From Haliscomenobacter hydrossis DSM 1100 (lineage in GTDB: Bacteria > Bacteroidota > Bacteroidia > Chitinophagales > Saprospiraceae), in NCBI RefSeq assembly GCF_000212735.1, contig NC_015510.1:5829001-5893000 (forward strand): a stretch of DNA of 64,000 nt, in the 5' to 3' direction. Each line of letters starts with the position of its first letter. Position 1 is the first letter of the stretch. The notes under the pieces were generated by a model. The model ran no database searches and was not told the origin of the DNA. It was given only the letters and a program-made list of their open reading frames with translations. Of the stretch, positions 15,771-26,500 are shown in pieces. The position numbers were made by a program, and so were the translations under genes.

Positions 15771-17123
15771 ATGAAAAAACTGGTGTTGAGTTTAGTATTG
15801 GGGGTAGTTTGTGCTGTTACATGTATGGCACAGCAAGCAAAAGTATTGAGTTTGCGCGAGCAGGCCGTGGTGCAAGACCGCTGGCTCAAAGAGCGCTGCC
15901 AAACCTTGTTGCCTGAATTGATGCGCAAGGAAGGTATCGACATGTGGTTGATCATTGCGCGGGAATACAACGAAGATCCGGTGTTGCGCACCATGTTGCC
16001 GGCTACCTGGTTGTCGGCCCGCCGCACCACCATGTTGCTGGTTTACGATCCGGGAAAAGACAAAGCTCTGGAATTTTTGGCCTGTGCCCGTTACGATGTA
16101 GGTGAGGTTTTTAAAAAAGCCTGGGATCCCGAAAAAGAACCCGATCAGTGGAAACGTTTGGCCGAGCTCATTGCCGAACGCGACCCCCAGCGCATTGCCA
16201 TCAATACCAGCGTCAACTACGGGCACGCCGACGGTTTGTCCGCTTTCCACAACCAAAAATTGCGCGAAGCCCTACCGCCCAAATACGAAAAACGTTTGGT
16301 GTCGGGTGAAAAATTGGCGGTGAATTGGCTGGAAGTGCGTACCCCCGCAGAACTCACAGTGTATGAACAAATCTGCCGCATCGCCCACGACATCATCGCC
16401 GAAGGACTTTCCGAAACTGTGATTCAGCCGGGCATCACCACCACCGATGACGTGGTGTGGTTTTACCGGGAAAAAGTACGTGCGCTGGGTTTGGAATCCT
16501 GGTTTCACCCCACTTGTGATGTACAACGTGCTGATCCCAAGGGGAATGAACAAAACCGCAGTTTTGCCCAACGTCCGGATGCCGCCATCATTCAACCCGG
16601 CGATTTAGTGCACATCGATTTTGGCATCAAGTACCTGGGTTTGAATACCGACACCCAACAAAATGCCTATGTGCTGAAACCCGGCGAGTCTGCACCTCCG
16701 CGTTACCTGCTCGAAGCCTACCAAAAAGGCCTGCGCCTGATGGACATCCTGACGGGTGAATACCGCAGTGGCCGGAGTGGCAACGAGATATTGGCGGCCA
16801 CCATCAGCAAAGCGAAAGGGGAAGGGCTGAATCCACAAATTTACTCGCACCCCATTGGTTACCACGGCCACGGCGCGGGCCCCGCCATCGGGATGTGGGA
16901 CATGCAAAGCGGAGTGCCAGGCACGGGCGATTATCCGATTTTGCCCAATACGGCCTATGCCATCGAGTTGAACAACAAGGTTTTTTTGCCCGAATGGAAT
17001 AAGGAAGTGCGCATCATGCTGGAACAGAACGCCGTATTTGATGGAGAAAAAACCCACTACGCTGATAATCGGCAGAAAATTCTGTATTTGATTCCGCGCC
17101 CCAAATCCAATTTTGGTGAATAA
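15771..17123 (+). CDS. Secreted M24-family metallopeptidase (Xaa-Pro aminopeptidase-like)
   Basis: 450 residues with a signal peptide (LVLSLVLGVVCAVTCMAQQ). Residues ~40-190 form the creatinase-type N-terminal domain. The pita-bread catalytic domain follows, with the metal ligands in HIDFGIKYLGLNTDTQQ (two Asp), the His of YHGHGAG and Glu residues in AIELNNKV and the C-terminal stretch. It should cleave N-terminal residues before proline or similar peptides in the periplasm. Length fits the exported Bacteroidota branch. It is transcribed alone. Confidence 0.85.
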   Translation: MKKLVLSLVLGVVCAVTCMAQQAKVLSLREQAVVQDRWLKERCQTLLPELMRKEGIDMWLIIAREYNEDPVLRTMLPATWLSARRTTMLLVYDPGKDKALEFLACARYDVGEVFKKAWDPEKEPDQWKRLAELIAERDPQRIAINTSVNYGHADGLSAFHNQKLREALPPKYEKRLVSGEKLAVNWLEVRTPAELTVYEQICRIAHDIIAEGLSETVIQPGITTTDDVVWFYREKVRALGLESWFHPTCDVQRADPKGNEQNRSFAQRPDAAIIQPGDLVHIDFGIKYLGLNTDTQQNAYVLKPGESAPPRYLLEAYQKGLRLMDILTGEYRSGRSGNEILAATISKAKGEGLNPQIYSHPIGYHGHGAGPAIGMWDMQSGVPGTGDYPILPNTAYAIELNNKVFLPEWNKEVRIMLEQNAVFDGEKTHYADNRQKILYLIPRPKSNFGE

Positions 17124-17244
17124 AATTTGGCCAATGATTTCACGTACCTGATTTAATATTTTTCAGAATCTAATTCTATAACCAAGGGCTTGTTCATTTG
17201 AGCATGAGGAACTTATCCACTAATCTGGTAGTTGAGGTTTCAAT

Positions 17245-17299
17245 GTAGTGGCGAATTTATTCGCCAATTGACTGATTCGGCGAATAAATTTGCCGCTAC
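17245..17299. repeat. TTCGCC-type inverted repeat (family B)
   Basis: The arms GTAGTGGCGAATTTATTCGCC (17245-17265) and GGCGAATAAATTTGCCGCTAC (17279-17299) pair with few mismatches around a 13-base loop. It is related to the element at 47119-47175. It sits directly before the MFS start (17312). Confidence 0.8.
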
Positions 17300-17311
17300 A
17301 ACTCATCGCCT

Positions 17312-18559
17312 ATGCTCACTCGTGCACTCAACGCCTACCTCAGCGCTTTCGCTGGCCTCAACCGCAACATCTGGATGCTTGCGCTGGTTTCCTTCATCAA
17401 CCGGGCGGGCACCATGGTTTTTCCTTTTTTGGCGGTGTACCTCACCCAGGAGCTGGGTTTTTCCAAACCACAGGCAGCTTTGATCCTTACTTCTTTTGGG
17501 GTTGGCGCGGTATTTGGCACCATTTTGGGCGGGCGACTCAGTGACAAAATCGGTTTTTACAAGGTCATGTTTTGGTCGCTCTTCATTACGGGTATCCTCT
17601 TTTTTTTCCTGCAACACATCACTAGCCTGTTGGGCCTGTGCCTTGCCGTGTTTGTGGTGGGCGCAGTGGGCGACAGTTTTCGTCCGGCCAACATGGCTTC
17701 TATTTCGGCCTATTGTAAACCCGAACATTACACCCGTTCTTTGTCTTTGGTGCGTTTGGCCATTAACCTTGGCTTTGGCATGGGACCGGCGCTGGGCGGG
17801 ATTTTAGCGCATGGCTTTGGCTACCACTGGTTGTTTTGGGTGGATGGGGTTACCTGTATCGGTGCAGCCCTGCTTTTGCGGTATTTTTTGGTGGAAAAAA
17901 AGACGGGCCCAAAGCAGAGCGAGGGTGCTCAGCAACCCCTTGAAAAAGTCTTATCACCCTATCGGGATAGGCAGTTTCTTATTTTCATGTTCCTGGTTAC
18001 CCTCAATTCCATCGCCTTTTTGCAGTTTTTTAGCATGGTGCCCGTGTTCCTGAAAGAAGAATGGCATTGGGAGGAAAACATCATCGGATTTTTGATTGCG
18101 GGCAACGGGATCATCATCACGTTTGTCGAAATGCCGCTGATTTTTCACCTGGAAGGCCGACACCAGAAAATCAGTTTGGTGATGTTGGGCGCACTCATGA
18201 TTGGCGTAGGATTTATGTTGTTGAACTTTGTTCCACATCAGGCTAGCGCTGCTTTGATGTGTTTGGTTGCCATCACCTTCGGCGAAATTTTTCAATTGCC
18301 TTTTGCCAATAGTTTGGTGATTGATCGCTCTTCGGCGAGCAACCGGGGGCTTTACCTGGGCTTGTACTCCAGCGCCTGGTCGTTTGGGCACATCATTGCG
18401 CCCAACATCGGCATGAATGTGGCGGAGCAATGGGGCTTTAGCAGCCTGTGGTATGTGCTGAGCGCTTGCTGTTTGGTAGGGATGCTGGGATTCTGGTGGT
18501 TGAAAGGGCAAGGCTTTGGGCGAAAATATGATGAAAAATTACAACAATTTACATCCTAA
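17312..18559 (+). CDS. MFS transporter
   Basis: 415 residues, twelve predicted membrane helices in two six-helix halves with a central basic loop (~195-225, EKKTGPKQSEGAQQPLEKV). The loop between helices 2 and 3 carries the MFS motif A variant GGRLSDKIGFYKVM. It belongs to the drug:H+ antiporter-like branch (YceJ/MdtH-like); the substrate is not predictable. Its stop codon lies inside an inverted repeat whose other arm covers the next gene's start codon. Confidence 0.85.
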   Translation: MLTRALNAYLSAFAGLNRNIWMLALVSFINRAGTMVFPFLAVYLTQELGFSKPQAALILTSFGVGAVFGTILGGRLSDKIGFYKVMFWSLFITGILFFFLQHITSLLGLCLAVFVVGAVGDSFRPANMASISAYCKPEHYTRSLSLVRLAINLGFGMGPALGGILAHGFGYHWLFWVDGVTCIGAALLLRYFLVEKKTGPKQSEGAQQPLEKVLSPYRDRQFLIFMFLVTLNSIAFLQFFSMVPVFLKEEWHWEENIIGFLIAGNGIIITFVEMPLIFHLEGRHQKISLVMLGALMIGVGFMLLNFVPHQASAALMCLVAITFGEIFQLPFANSLVIDRSSASNRGLYLGLYSSAWSFGHIIAPNIGMNVAEQWGFSSLWYVLSACCLVGMLGFWWLKGQGFGRKYDEKLQQFTS

Positions 18560-18597
18560 AGTATATTTTTGCGCACAAATGAAAATGCTTTAGGATG
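18552..18597 (+). promoter_or_regulatory. Inverted repeat joining the MFS stop to the next start codon
   Basis: CATCCTAAAG (18552-18561, containing the MFS stop) is perfectly complementary to CTTTAGGATG (18588-18597, containing the ATG at 18595). In a read-through transcript, the 10-bp stem would occlude the downstream start codon. Confidence 0.5.
18564..18571 (+). promoter_or_regulatory. Putative -7 box (TATTTTTG) for the T9SS cargo gene
   Basis: A perfect TAnnTTTG, 24 bases before the ATG at 18595. The transcript would start within or after the loop of the 18552-18597 repeat, so transcripts from here would escape the start-codon hairpin that a read-through message would form. No -33 TTTG stands at 19 bases. 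Confidence 0.45.
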
Positions 18598-20844
18598 AAA
18601 AACTATACCCATCGCATACTATTACTTTGGCTGTTATTTTTTATGGTTAATCCGCTGTCTTGGGGAAAAGTCAAGACAGCGGAACCCCCAACAAGTATGG
18701 CCTGTGAGGCTCCCAATATCACTGCATTGGATGCAGGCCCATCTTCTTGCCAAGTTACACTGAGTCTTCTTGAACTCAACGTGAATTACCAATTTAGATA
18801 CCGGATTAAAGGAAAAAGCACTTGGGAAACCCAAACCACAAAGGGAGCTACTCTGCATTTGGCCGGCTTACAAGCTTGTACAGACTATGAATTCCAAGTT
18901 CGTAAGGATTGCTTCAACAACCAATTTTCGGATTGGAGCACATTTCAAAACATCAAGACCCAGGGATGTAATGAAGCCTACTGCCTGGCTTATGCCAATA
19001 GAAGTGATGGTTATATTGAGCAATTCAGCTTTGGAGAAGTAGCGTACCAGTCGGGCAATGATGGTGGTTTAGGCTTGCATTTAGCCCCTCGCTTCATTGC
19101 CAACCCTGGTACTGAAATACCCTTTTCCATCACTCCGGTTAAAACCATTGAGTTTTGGGACCTGGATGCTTATCATCGGGTTTATTATACCATTTTTATA
19201 GATTTCAATCGGGACAAAGACTTTGACGACCCAGGAGAATACATTTTTAAAGACGAGGGTGCTCCAGATAAGGTATACTCCTGGAAAATGGCCATTCCCA
19301 AAACAGCTCCCCAGGGCTTGACGCGGATGCGGGTCATCATGTCCAGAAAAACGCTTGGAAAAGCGTGTGAACGCAGCATCAATATCCTGGAGGTAGAGGA
19401 TCACACCTTAGGCATCTTTACTCCTTGTCCTGCCTGGCAACCCGTTGATTTTAAGTTGGATTCGGCGAGCAGTGGCAGCGCACAGTTGAGTTTTACCGGT
19501 GAAAACTTGGGTTACAGCTGGCGTTATCGCATCAAAGGGAATACTTCCTGGATTTTTACCGATTCAACCACGTCACCGAAATTAAGTATTGCGGGGTTGA
19601 TTCAAAATATAGAATATGAAGTTCAAGTGCGCCGTAGTTGTGGGGGCGGAAACTGGAGCTCATTTTCCAATACCTATGCATTTAAAACCCAGGTATGTTC
19701 CAATTCCAGAGAACTGACCTGGAATACTTATTTGCGAGAAAAATCCCGAGTCGGGCTGGAATTACTTGGACAAAATGCATTGAATTACCGTTGGCGCTAT
19801 AGTCCAGACTATTTTAATTGGTCTCCTGTTTATGAAAGTAAAGTTCCTAAAATTGAATTGGATAGTCTGAGTCCCGGAAAGGTCTATCAAGTTGAGGTAA
19901 GTATAGAATGCTCTGCTGGAAACTGGAGCAATTGGACCAGGAGCAGCTTTTTTACCTGGGGTGAATGCCAACAAATTCCTTCCAGTCAAATTTCCATTGG
20001 CATAGACCTGAATTTCCGCAGCGACATTATCATTTTAACATCCAAAATGCAAGCCGCCAACCAATTTTTTTGGAGATTCCGTAAACTGGGCACTACCCAA
20101 TGGGTTCAAGTAAGTACCAATAGCCCTTATTACGACTGGTCTCCCTCCTTTGTGATATCCGAAGTGGCGTACGAGTGGCAAGTCAGCTATCTTTGTGAAA
20201 ATGGGCAAAAGAGTGAGTGGTCGGAAGTTAAACAAATCGCTTTTTCGCCTAAAGTTTGTGAGCCTGCTCAAACCAAGTTTGTAAAAATCAAAAGAATAAA
20301 CGCCACTAGCGCCGTTCTTTACGTGGATCTCCCGTATGGGGTTCAATTCAGTTGGCGGTGGTGGGAAAAAGGGAAGCCTTTTTGGATTTATTCATCAAGT
20401 AGTTCTTATGCCAACAAAGAAATAGTACTGAACAAATTAAAACCCAATACTACTTACGAATATCAGTTTAGCTATTGGTGTACTTACAGCATACTGGGTT
20501 GGTCGGATACGCATAGTTTTAAAACACTAAATGAATTCCCTCCAAGCTTTGGAGATTCGGTTCAAGTCTCCATAAAAAATCCTCCCAGGAATATTCCAAT
20601 CGTGGTTTCACCAAACCCTAACCCGGGTGTTTTTCGGGTAGAAAGTGCGTTCACAGAGCCTAAAAAGATAACCCTCACTGTTCGAGACCTCATCGGAAGG
20701 GTAGTTTTTCGTCGGGAGCTTCAGGATCAAATTGTCCTTGATGAAACCCTACAGCTAAGCAAGCAAGCCGCCGGAACCTATTTTTTGGAAATCAGAACCG
20801 CTGAATTTTCAAAAATCGAAAAAATCATCATTCAACAACCCTAA
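18595..20844 (+). CDS. T9SS-secreted GEVED / fibronectin III protein
   Basis: 749 residues. After the signal peptide comes a fibronectin III module (~40-120). A GEVED-type domain follows (~130-275: YCLAYANRSDGYIEQFSFG, then DFNRDKDFDDPGEYIF and VEDHTLGI), then four more FN3-like modules (~285-655), each opening with a Cys-rich hinge such as CPAWQPVDFKL. The last ~80 residues (VVSPNPNPGVFRVES...LIGRVVFRREL...AAGTYFLEI) are a type-A T9SS sorting domain. The product is expected to be exported through the type IX system and attached to or released from the surface, probably as an adhesin. Key signature residues are intact. Confidence 0.88.
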   Translation: MKNYTHRILLLWLLFFMVNPLSWGKVKTAEPPTSMACEAPNITALDAGPSSCQVTLSLLELNVNYQFRYRIKGKSTWETQTTKGATLHLAGLQACTDYEFQVRKDCFNNQFSDWSTFQNIKTQGCNEAYCLAYANRSDGYIEQFSFGEVAYQSGNDGGLGLHLAPRFIANPGTEIPFSITPVKTIEFWDLDAYHRVYYTIFIDFNRDKDFDDPGEYIFKDEGAPDKVYSWKMAIPKTAPQGLTRMRVIMSRKTLGKACERSINILEVEDHTLGIFTPCPAWQPVDFKLDSASSGSAQLSFTGENLGYSWRYRIKGNTSWIFTDSTTSPKLSIAGLIQNIEYEVQVRRSCGGGNWSSFSNTYAFKTQVCSNSRELTWNTYLREKSRVGLELLGQNALNYRWRYSPDYFNWSPVYESKVPKIELDSLSPGKVYQVEVSIECSAGNWSNWTRSSFFTWGECQQIPSSQISIGIDLNFRSDIIILTSKMQAANQFFWRFRKLGTTQWVQVSTNSPYYDWSPSFVISEVAYEWQVSYLCENGQKSEWSEVKQIAFSPKVCEPAQTKFVKIKRINATSAVLYVDLPYGVQFSWRWWEKGKPFWIYSSSSSYANKEIVLNKLKPNTTYEYQFSYWCTYSILGWSDTHSFKTLNEFPPSFGDSVQVSIKNPPRNIPIVVSPNPNPGVFRVESAFTEPKKITLTVRDLIGRVVFRRELQDQIVLDETLQLSKQAAGTYFLEIRTAEFSKIEKIIIQQP

Positions 20845-20860
20845 ATTTTATCTGAAAGTA

Positions 20861-21529
20861 ATGAAATCTTTAGCACAACTAATTGTCCCATTGTTATTGT
20901 GGATCACTTCGCATTCAGTTTTGTATGGGCAAAAAACGGATACTACAACTTTCATCAAGTTGTACAGCAATTTTTATTTATTTGAAAAATTCCGCGCGCC
21001 TTTAGTCGATTACAATGCCGGTTACGGCGCTTTTGAGTTTGGCGGGTTTTCCCCGGCCATTCAATGGGCTGGAAAAAAGGAGCGCAAATACCACGAATTG
21101 GAATTGAGTGTACTGCGCTTTAAACGCAATGAAGATGAAATTCGAATTTTAAAAGAAAAAGAATTCAGCCTTCGTTATGAATTTGGCAAAAGGAGGCTGT
21201 CCAAAAATGGAGGCAAAAGTTATTGGCAAAGAGGCTGGTCTTTTCGGCCATTTTTTTATGAAGCTGATTCAGAGCCATTGCTACGTAGTGGATTCCCGCA
21301 ATCAGATGGTTATTACGGTTTTAGCTTCAGTTATGTTCCACGTTACACCGTAAAACTCAATTCACATTTATTGATAGAAGCCAATTTGATCATGGGATTC
21401 ACCACATATTTTAACCATAGGCAAATTGATAATCCTGCCTTGACAAAACGCCAGAGAGATAAATGGGTTCCTTCTGTTAATTTGCTTGATGAAATACCCT
21501 TGCGTTTGGGAATAAGTTATCGGCTCTAA
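20861..21529 (+). CDS. Outer-membrane beta-barrel-like protein, unknown
   Basis: 222 residues with a signal peptide ending near SVLYGQ. The mature part shows alternating aromatic strands (YNAGYGAFEFGGFSPAIQW, YGFSFSYVPRYTVKL, LLIEANLIMGFTTYF) and ends LGISYRL, consistent with a small barrel. It begins 16 bases after the T9SS cargo gene and is probably co-transcribed with it. The family is not recognised. Confidence 0.65.
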   Translation: MKSLAQLIVPLLLWITSHSVLYGQKTDTTTFIKLYSNFYLFEKFRAPLVDYNAGYGAFEFGGFSPAIQWAGKKERKYHELELSVLRFKRNEDEIRILKEKEFSLRYEFGKRRLSKNGGKSYWQRGWSFRPFFYEADSEPLLRSGFPQSDGYYGFSFSYVPRYTVKLNSHLLIEANLIMGFTTYFNHRQIDNPALTKRQRDKWVPSVNLLDEIPLRLGISYRL

Positions 21530-21543
21530 CCCCACTAAAAGCC

Positions 21544-21576
21544 GAGGTGTTGCCCGCAATTAGCCGACAACACCTC
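21544..21576. terminator. Bidirectional stem-loop between convergent genes
   Basis: GAGGTGTTG (21544-21552) pairs with CAACACCTC (21568-21576), a 9-bp stem with a 15-base loop, followed on the plus strand by TTCTT. It lies between convergent stops at 21529 and 21635 and probably serves both genes. Confidence 0.6.
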
Positions 21577-21634
21577 TTCTTACAAAAACCTCTACTAGAA
21601 TTAAGCGTAAAAAATATCTGGAGCAGTTTAGCAC

Positions 21635-22993
21635 TTAGTTACAGCCCGTTTCCTTTTTAGAAAGCGGGTCATTATTCGGGAAACAATTGCCCGACATGGT
21701 TCTACTTGGTGCATATCGTTCCAATTTTGGATCGAACAAGCCATTTTCCAAAAACTCGGTCAAATCATCCACTTCTGCTTTACTCAAGTTGAGCGGGTGG
21801 AACAAGCTGGAGATTTGGGTAGCCGGAACGTCCGGGTTTTCAGGAACCCCCGCATTGAAGTACTCGACCACCTCCCGCAGTGACGTTTTGCTGGCGCCAT
21901 GGAAATAGAAACCAACATCTTTCAAGTTGTACAGCTGCGGTACTTTGTACTTGTGCATGTCTTCTGCTTTGCCCGTAAAACCACCCCGGCCAATGTTGCG
22001 TTTGTCGCTAGGCCCTGTGGCGAAAACATCGTATTTGCTTTGGAATAGGTTTTTCACCCCTAGTGCAAAAAAGCGGTGAGGGAAGGCGTTGAGTGATGGG
22101 GAGTTGTGGCAATTGGAACAGCCCGCCTTGCCAAAAAACACTACGGCTCCTTTTTTCTGTTGCGCCGTCATCGCGTCTTTTTCCCCTTTCAACCAACGTT
22201 GGAATGGTGCCTGATTGGTCAAAATGGTGCGGAAATAGGCGGCGATGGCGAATGCTCCGGTTTTGCGGTTGTACCGTGCACTTTGGGGAATGTCTGGAAA
22301 GGCCGCATCGAACATGGCCGTGTAGCCCAGTGAGTCGGTCACCGCTCTATTGATCACCTGGCGGTGTACAATCAGGGCGCGGGCGTTGTTGGCCTCCAAA
22401 CCCATCAGTTGCTCGTGGTTGATCGCGATCAGGGTATCCTGATTCCAGACGCTCTCCGTTCCTTCGTTTACATTAAAGGAGCCAAAAGTTCCTGCCCACA
22501 AGGCATTGGTCACATACGTAGTGTTGATGACAGGTAGTGGGCGGGCACCTTGCGCATCGACTTCATGCCCGAAATACACTGGGTTTTTGGAACGACCTTC
22601 GCCGCTTTGCCCAAAACCAATGGCACCATCCGCGATACCCTGAAAGCGACCCGCTGTAAACCCTCGATTGGGAATATGGCAGCTTGCACAAGAATAAGCT
22701 TGTTTGGAGGACGGGTATTTGTTTTCGAGGCCCAATCCCGTTTCGAAAAACAACATTCTTCCCAATTCAACCTTGGCCGCAGTGACGGGGTTTTTAGCAT
22801 CTTGATTGGGGAGATTGGCATAATCAGTGCTTTCTGGCATGATATAGCCGGTGAGAGATCCAGTCACCGATCTTTGGTCCAAAATTGCTTCCAAAGGACT
22901 GTCGAGGTCCAAATCACTGGCGACCTCCCGTTCACACGAAATAACATAAGCGAGCGCAGCCAAAAAAAGAACAGCTACCAATAGCTTTTTCAT
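21635..22993 (-). CDS. MauG/cytochrome c peroxidase-family di-haem lipoprotein
   Basis: 452 residues; lipobox Cys20 (AYVISC). Two haem-c motifs: C102-AS-CH106 (low-potential site) and C292-SN-CH296. PHRFFALGVKNL and MHKYKVPQLYNL follow in the second domain, as in bacterial di-haem peroxidases. The family reduces hydrogen peroxide using a cytochrome or oxidises other substrates (MauG). As a lipoprotein it should face the periplasm. No amine dehydrogenase gene is adjacent. Confidence 0.85.
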   Translation of the reverse strand: MKKLLVAVLFLAALAYVISCEREVASDLDLDSPLEAILDQRSVTGSLTGYIMPESTDYANLPNQDAKNPVTAAKVELGRMLFFETGLGLENKYPSSKQAYSCASCHIPNRGFTAGRFQGIADGAIGFGQSGEGRSKNPVYFGHEVDAQGARPLPVINTTYVTNALWAGTFGSFNVNEGTESVWNQDTLIAINHEQLMGLEANNARALIVHRQVINRAVTDSLGYTAMFDAAFPDIPQSARYNRKTGAFAIAAYFRTILTNQAPFQRWLKGEKDAMTAQQKKGAVVFFGKAGCSNCHNSPSLNAFPHRFFALGVKNLFQSKYDVFATGPSDKRNIGRGGFTGKAEDMHKYKVPQLYNLKDVGFYFHGASKTSLREVVEYFNAGVPENPDVPATQISSLFHPLNLSKAEVDDLTEFLENGLFDPKLERYAPSRTMSGNCFPNNDPLSKKETGCN

Positions 22994-23468
22994 TACAGTT
23001 TTTTTTGATCATGAGTTAAATAGAGTACCCTATCTTGTTGAGATGCAACAAAATCAATAAACAATGTGGCCTGACGAAAAAAGCGCTCAGACCTAGTTAT
23101 GGTGTGATTTTAGGAAGACAAAACCAGGATAAAACGGTATGGAGATGTAGACAGTAAAAAATGAGACGAGTATAGTGGAGGGAGTAAATACTCAAGCTCA
23201 AAAAATGTTCACAAAAATAGCCTCAAAATGTCGCCAATGCGATACTTCCACAAAAGTAAATTAGAAACGGGCAAAAAGCAAGCGCTTGATATTAATTTTT
23301 TTACCAATCTTCAATTTTTTTTACCAATCCTTAACTTTTAGTTTATCTCCACAATTTTTAGAATGCAGTAGAAATACTGAAGTTTGAGCTTCCATTTTTT
23401 TACGCGTTAAAAAAGTATTAATTTATCAATAAAAAATTTTACCATCTCCCAGAATATTTGTATAAAAT

Positions 23469-23499
23469 TTTGAATTGGGTGCAAATTGCCATAAGTTTA
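23469..23499 (+). promoter_or_regulatory. Probable promoter of the SusC/SusD operon
   Basis: TTTG at 23469-23472 and TAAGTTTA at 23492-23499 are separated by exactly 19 bases, the spacing of Bacteroidota -33/-7 elements; the -7 box differs from TAnnTTTG at its last base. The start codon follows 33 bases later. The rest of the 538-base gap 22994-23531 is AT-rich leader with no other recognisable feature. Confidence 0.6.
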
Positions 23500-23531
23500 G
23501 GCTGTTTTTTACATTACCAATTACTTAGACG

Positions 23532-26500
23532 ATGAAGCACTCACTACCCTTTCACCCTCAACGCGGCATGAAATGGCTCGTTGTATTCCTGGGCTTGTTG
23601 CTTTGCAACACCATCATCCAGGGGAAATCCAAAGCGCCAACTGGCGTTCGAAACTTGGCCGAATTTACCGTTTCTGGCCGCGTCACCGACGCTGAAACCC
23701 AAGAGGTACTGATTGGCAGTACTGTACTGATCAAAGGTACCAGCCAGGGCGTCACCACGGACATCAATGGGAACTATAGCATCGCTGTGCCCGATCAAAA
23801 CGCCATCCTCGTTTTTGAGTTCGTAGGTTACGACAAGCAGGAAGTGCTGGTTGGCAACCAAACTAAAATTGACATCACTTTGAAATCCAGTGCACTGGAG
23901 CTTTCTCAGGTAGTGGTTGTCGGTTATGGTAGCACGAACAAAAAAGACATGACTGGTTCGGCAAAATCGATCAAAAATGACGATTTTAACCGAGGCATCA
24001 TCAACTCACCGGAACAATTGCTGCAAGGTAAGGTGGCCGGTGTAAACGTTACCTCTGCTACTGGTGAGCCAGGTGGCCGCCAAAGCATCACGATCCGCGG
24101 TCCGGGTGGGGTGCGCACAGGTAGTACGCCTTTGTTTGTACTGGATGGCTTGGCGCTGGATAATTCCGGCACGGGTGGCAACACCAACCCTTTAACCTTC
24201 CTCAACCCGCAAGACATTGAGTCGATCGACGTTTTGAAAGACGCCTCTGCCACCGCCATTTACGGTTCGCGTGGTGCCAATGGGGTGGTGCTGATCACTA
24301 CCAAAAAAGGGAAATCCGGCTTTTCAGGCATGACTTATACCGGTAGCCTGGGCATTTCCGGCATGGCTAACCCCCTCGATTTATTCACCGCCGATGAATA
24401 CCGCCAGGAAGTCGCCAAAGTAGGTGGGGTATTGGAAGACCTGGGAGAGGATACCGATTGGCAAAAAGAAATCAGCAGAACCGCCATTACCCGCAACCAC
24501 AACCTTTCCCTGAGTGGTGGGGCCAACAAGTTGACCTATTATGGCTCCTTCGGCCTGCAACAACAGGAAGGTATCCTGAAAGGCAACGACCTGAACCTGT
24601 ACACGGGCCGCTTGAACATCAGTCAGAAATTTTTGGACGATCGCCTGCAAGTGGACGTGAACCTGAATGCCACCAGCACACTCAACGAACGGCCTCCAAT
24701 TGGCGGCATGATCGGCAGTGCGCTTTCGGCCAATCCTACTTACCCTGCTTACGATGCCGCAACTGGCCTGCCCTACCGCTACGCCGCTGGAACCAACCCC
24801 TTGATTACCCTGGGTCTGGAAAAGGACATCACCACGGTCAACCGGGTGATTGGCAGCATTACCCCTTCCTTGACACTGGCTAAGGGTTTGGTGTACAAGC
24901 TCAACTTCGGTATCGACAATGCCACCTCCACACGTGACCTGCAATCTTTGGCGAATGCGGTTCCGCAGCAAGATGGCCGCCTGGAAACAATCACTACCCT
25001 CAACCGCAACAGGCTGATCGAAAACTACATCACCTATACCTTTGATAATGATGTACATGGATTGACGGCTTTGGCGGGGCATTCTTACCAAAAAATCTTC
25101 CTCCAGGGTCGGAATTCCAGCATCAATAAATTCCCAATTTCGCCCATTGAGCCAATTTACAACCCTGGATTGGGGCAAGAACTGACCTTGGCCAACAACC
25201 GCCCTGGTGGTTATGCCCTGATCAATGAGTTGCAGTCTTTCTTTGGTCGGGTGAATTACCAATTCCACGACAAATACCTGTTGACAGCTACGGTACGCGC
25301 CGATGGTTCGTCCAAATTTGGCGAAAACAACAAGTACGGTATTTTCCCATCCGTTTCGGCAGGTTGGAGAATCAGCGAGGAAAGTTTTATGAAAGGTGGA
25401 ATTTTCAGCGACTTAAAATTGCGTGCAGGCTGGGGACAAACGGGTAACCAGGAAATTCCTTCCAAAATCACCCAGCCTTTGTTTACTTCAACAGTTTCGG
25501 GTACTACCAGTTACCCACTTGCTGACACGGGGCCATTTCCGGCGGGTACCACCTTTACCCGTTTGGCGAACCCGGACATTCAGTGGGAGGTTTCTAATCA
25601 GATCGATATTGGTTTGGATTTTGCCCTCTTCAACGGGGCGCTTTCGGGTACCATTGATTATTTCAACAAAGTATCGAACAACATCCTTTTGGAGGTCATT
25701 CCTGCCGACCCGGTTCAGCCTGCTTCCTCTATCTGGACGAACGTGGAGAACATGGAGATCACCAACCAAGGGGTGGAACTGGAATTGAACTACCGCAAAC
25801 GTTTCGCCAACGGGTTCAAATTTGAAGTGGGAGGAAACGTCACCTTCATCGATAACATCGTGGAAAATTCACCGTATACCGTCATCCCTTCCGGTTCTGC
25901 GCAGGGCTCTGGTTTGACTTCGGCTACCATCAACGGGTATGTCAATGGCCAGCCGATTGGTACTTTCTTTTTGAGAGAATTTACGGGTTTTGACGACAAA
26001 GGTTTGAGCACTTACCGCGATACCGATGGCGACGGAGTAGTGAGCGACAAGGACCGCATTTCTGCAGGTAGCGCCTTACCTAACCGCATGTACAACTTCA
26101 ATACCGTGTTCACGTTTAAAGGCTTCGACTTGCGGGCCAATTTTAACGGGGTTGCCGGCAATATGGTTTACGACAATACCGCCAACACCAACTTCTACAA
26201 GTTGCGTTTGTCCAAAGGCATCAATACCACCAGAGAGGCGATTTTGTTTGCCAACGAATCGGTTAACAACGCTGCGCCAGTCTCTACTCGTTATTTGAAG
26301 GATGGTGCATTCCTGCGTTTGAACAACCTTGCCTTGAATTATACCTTCAACACCGAGGCACTGGGCATCAACAAGTATGTAAAAGGTTTGAACCTGTCAG
26401 TAACGGGGCAAAACCTCTGGTTGAGCACCAAATACGACGGCTATGATCCTGAAGTGAACAATGATCGCAGCATCAGTGGCATCTCTTCTTATGGGATAGA

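Noticed and set aside
24381-25268. 295-codon minus-strand frame inside the SusC gene
   Set aside because: Antisense to an unambiguous SusC gene, no recognisable motif.
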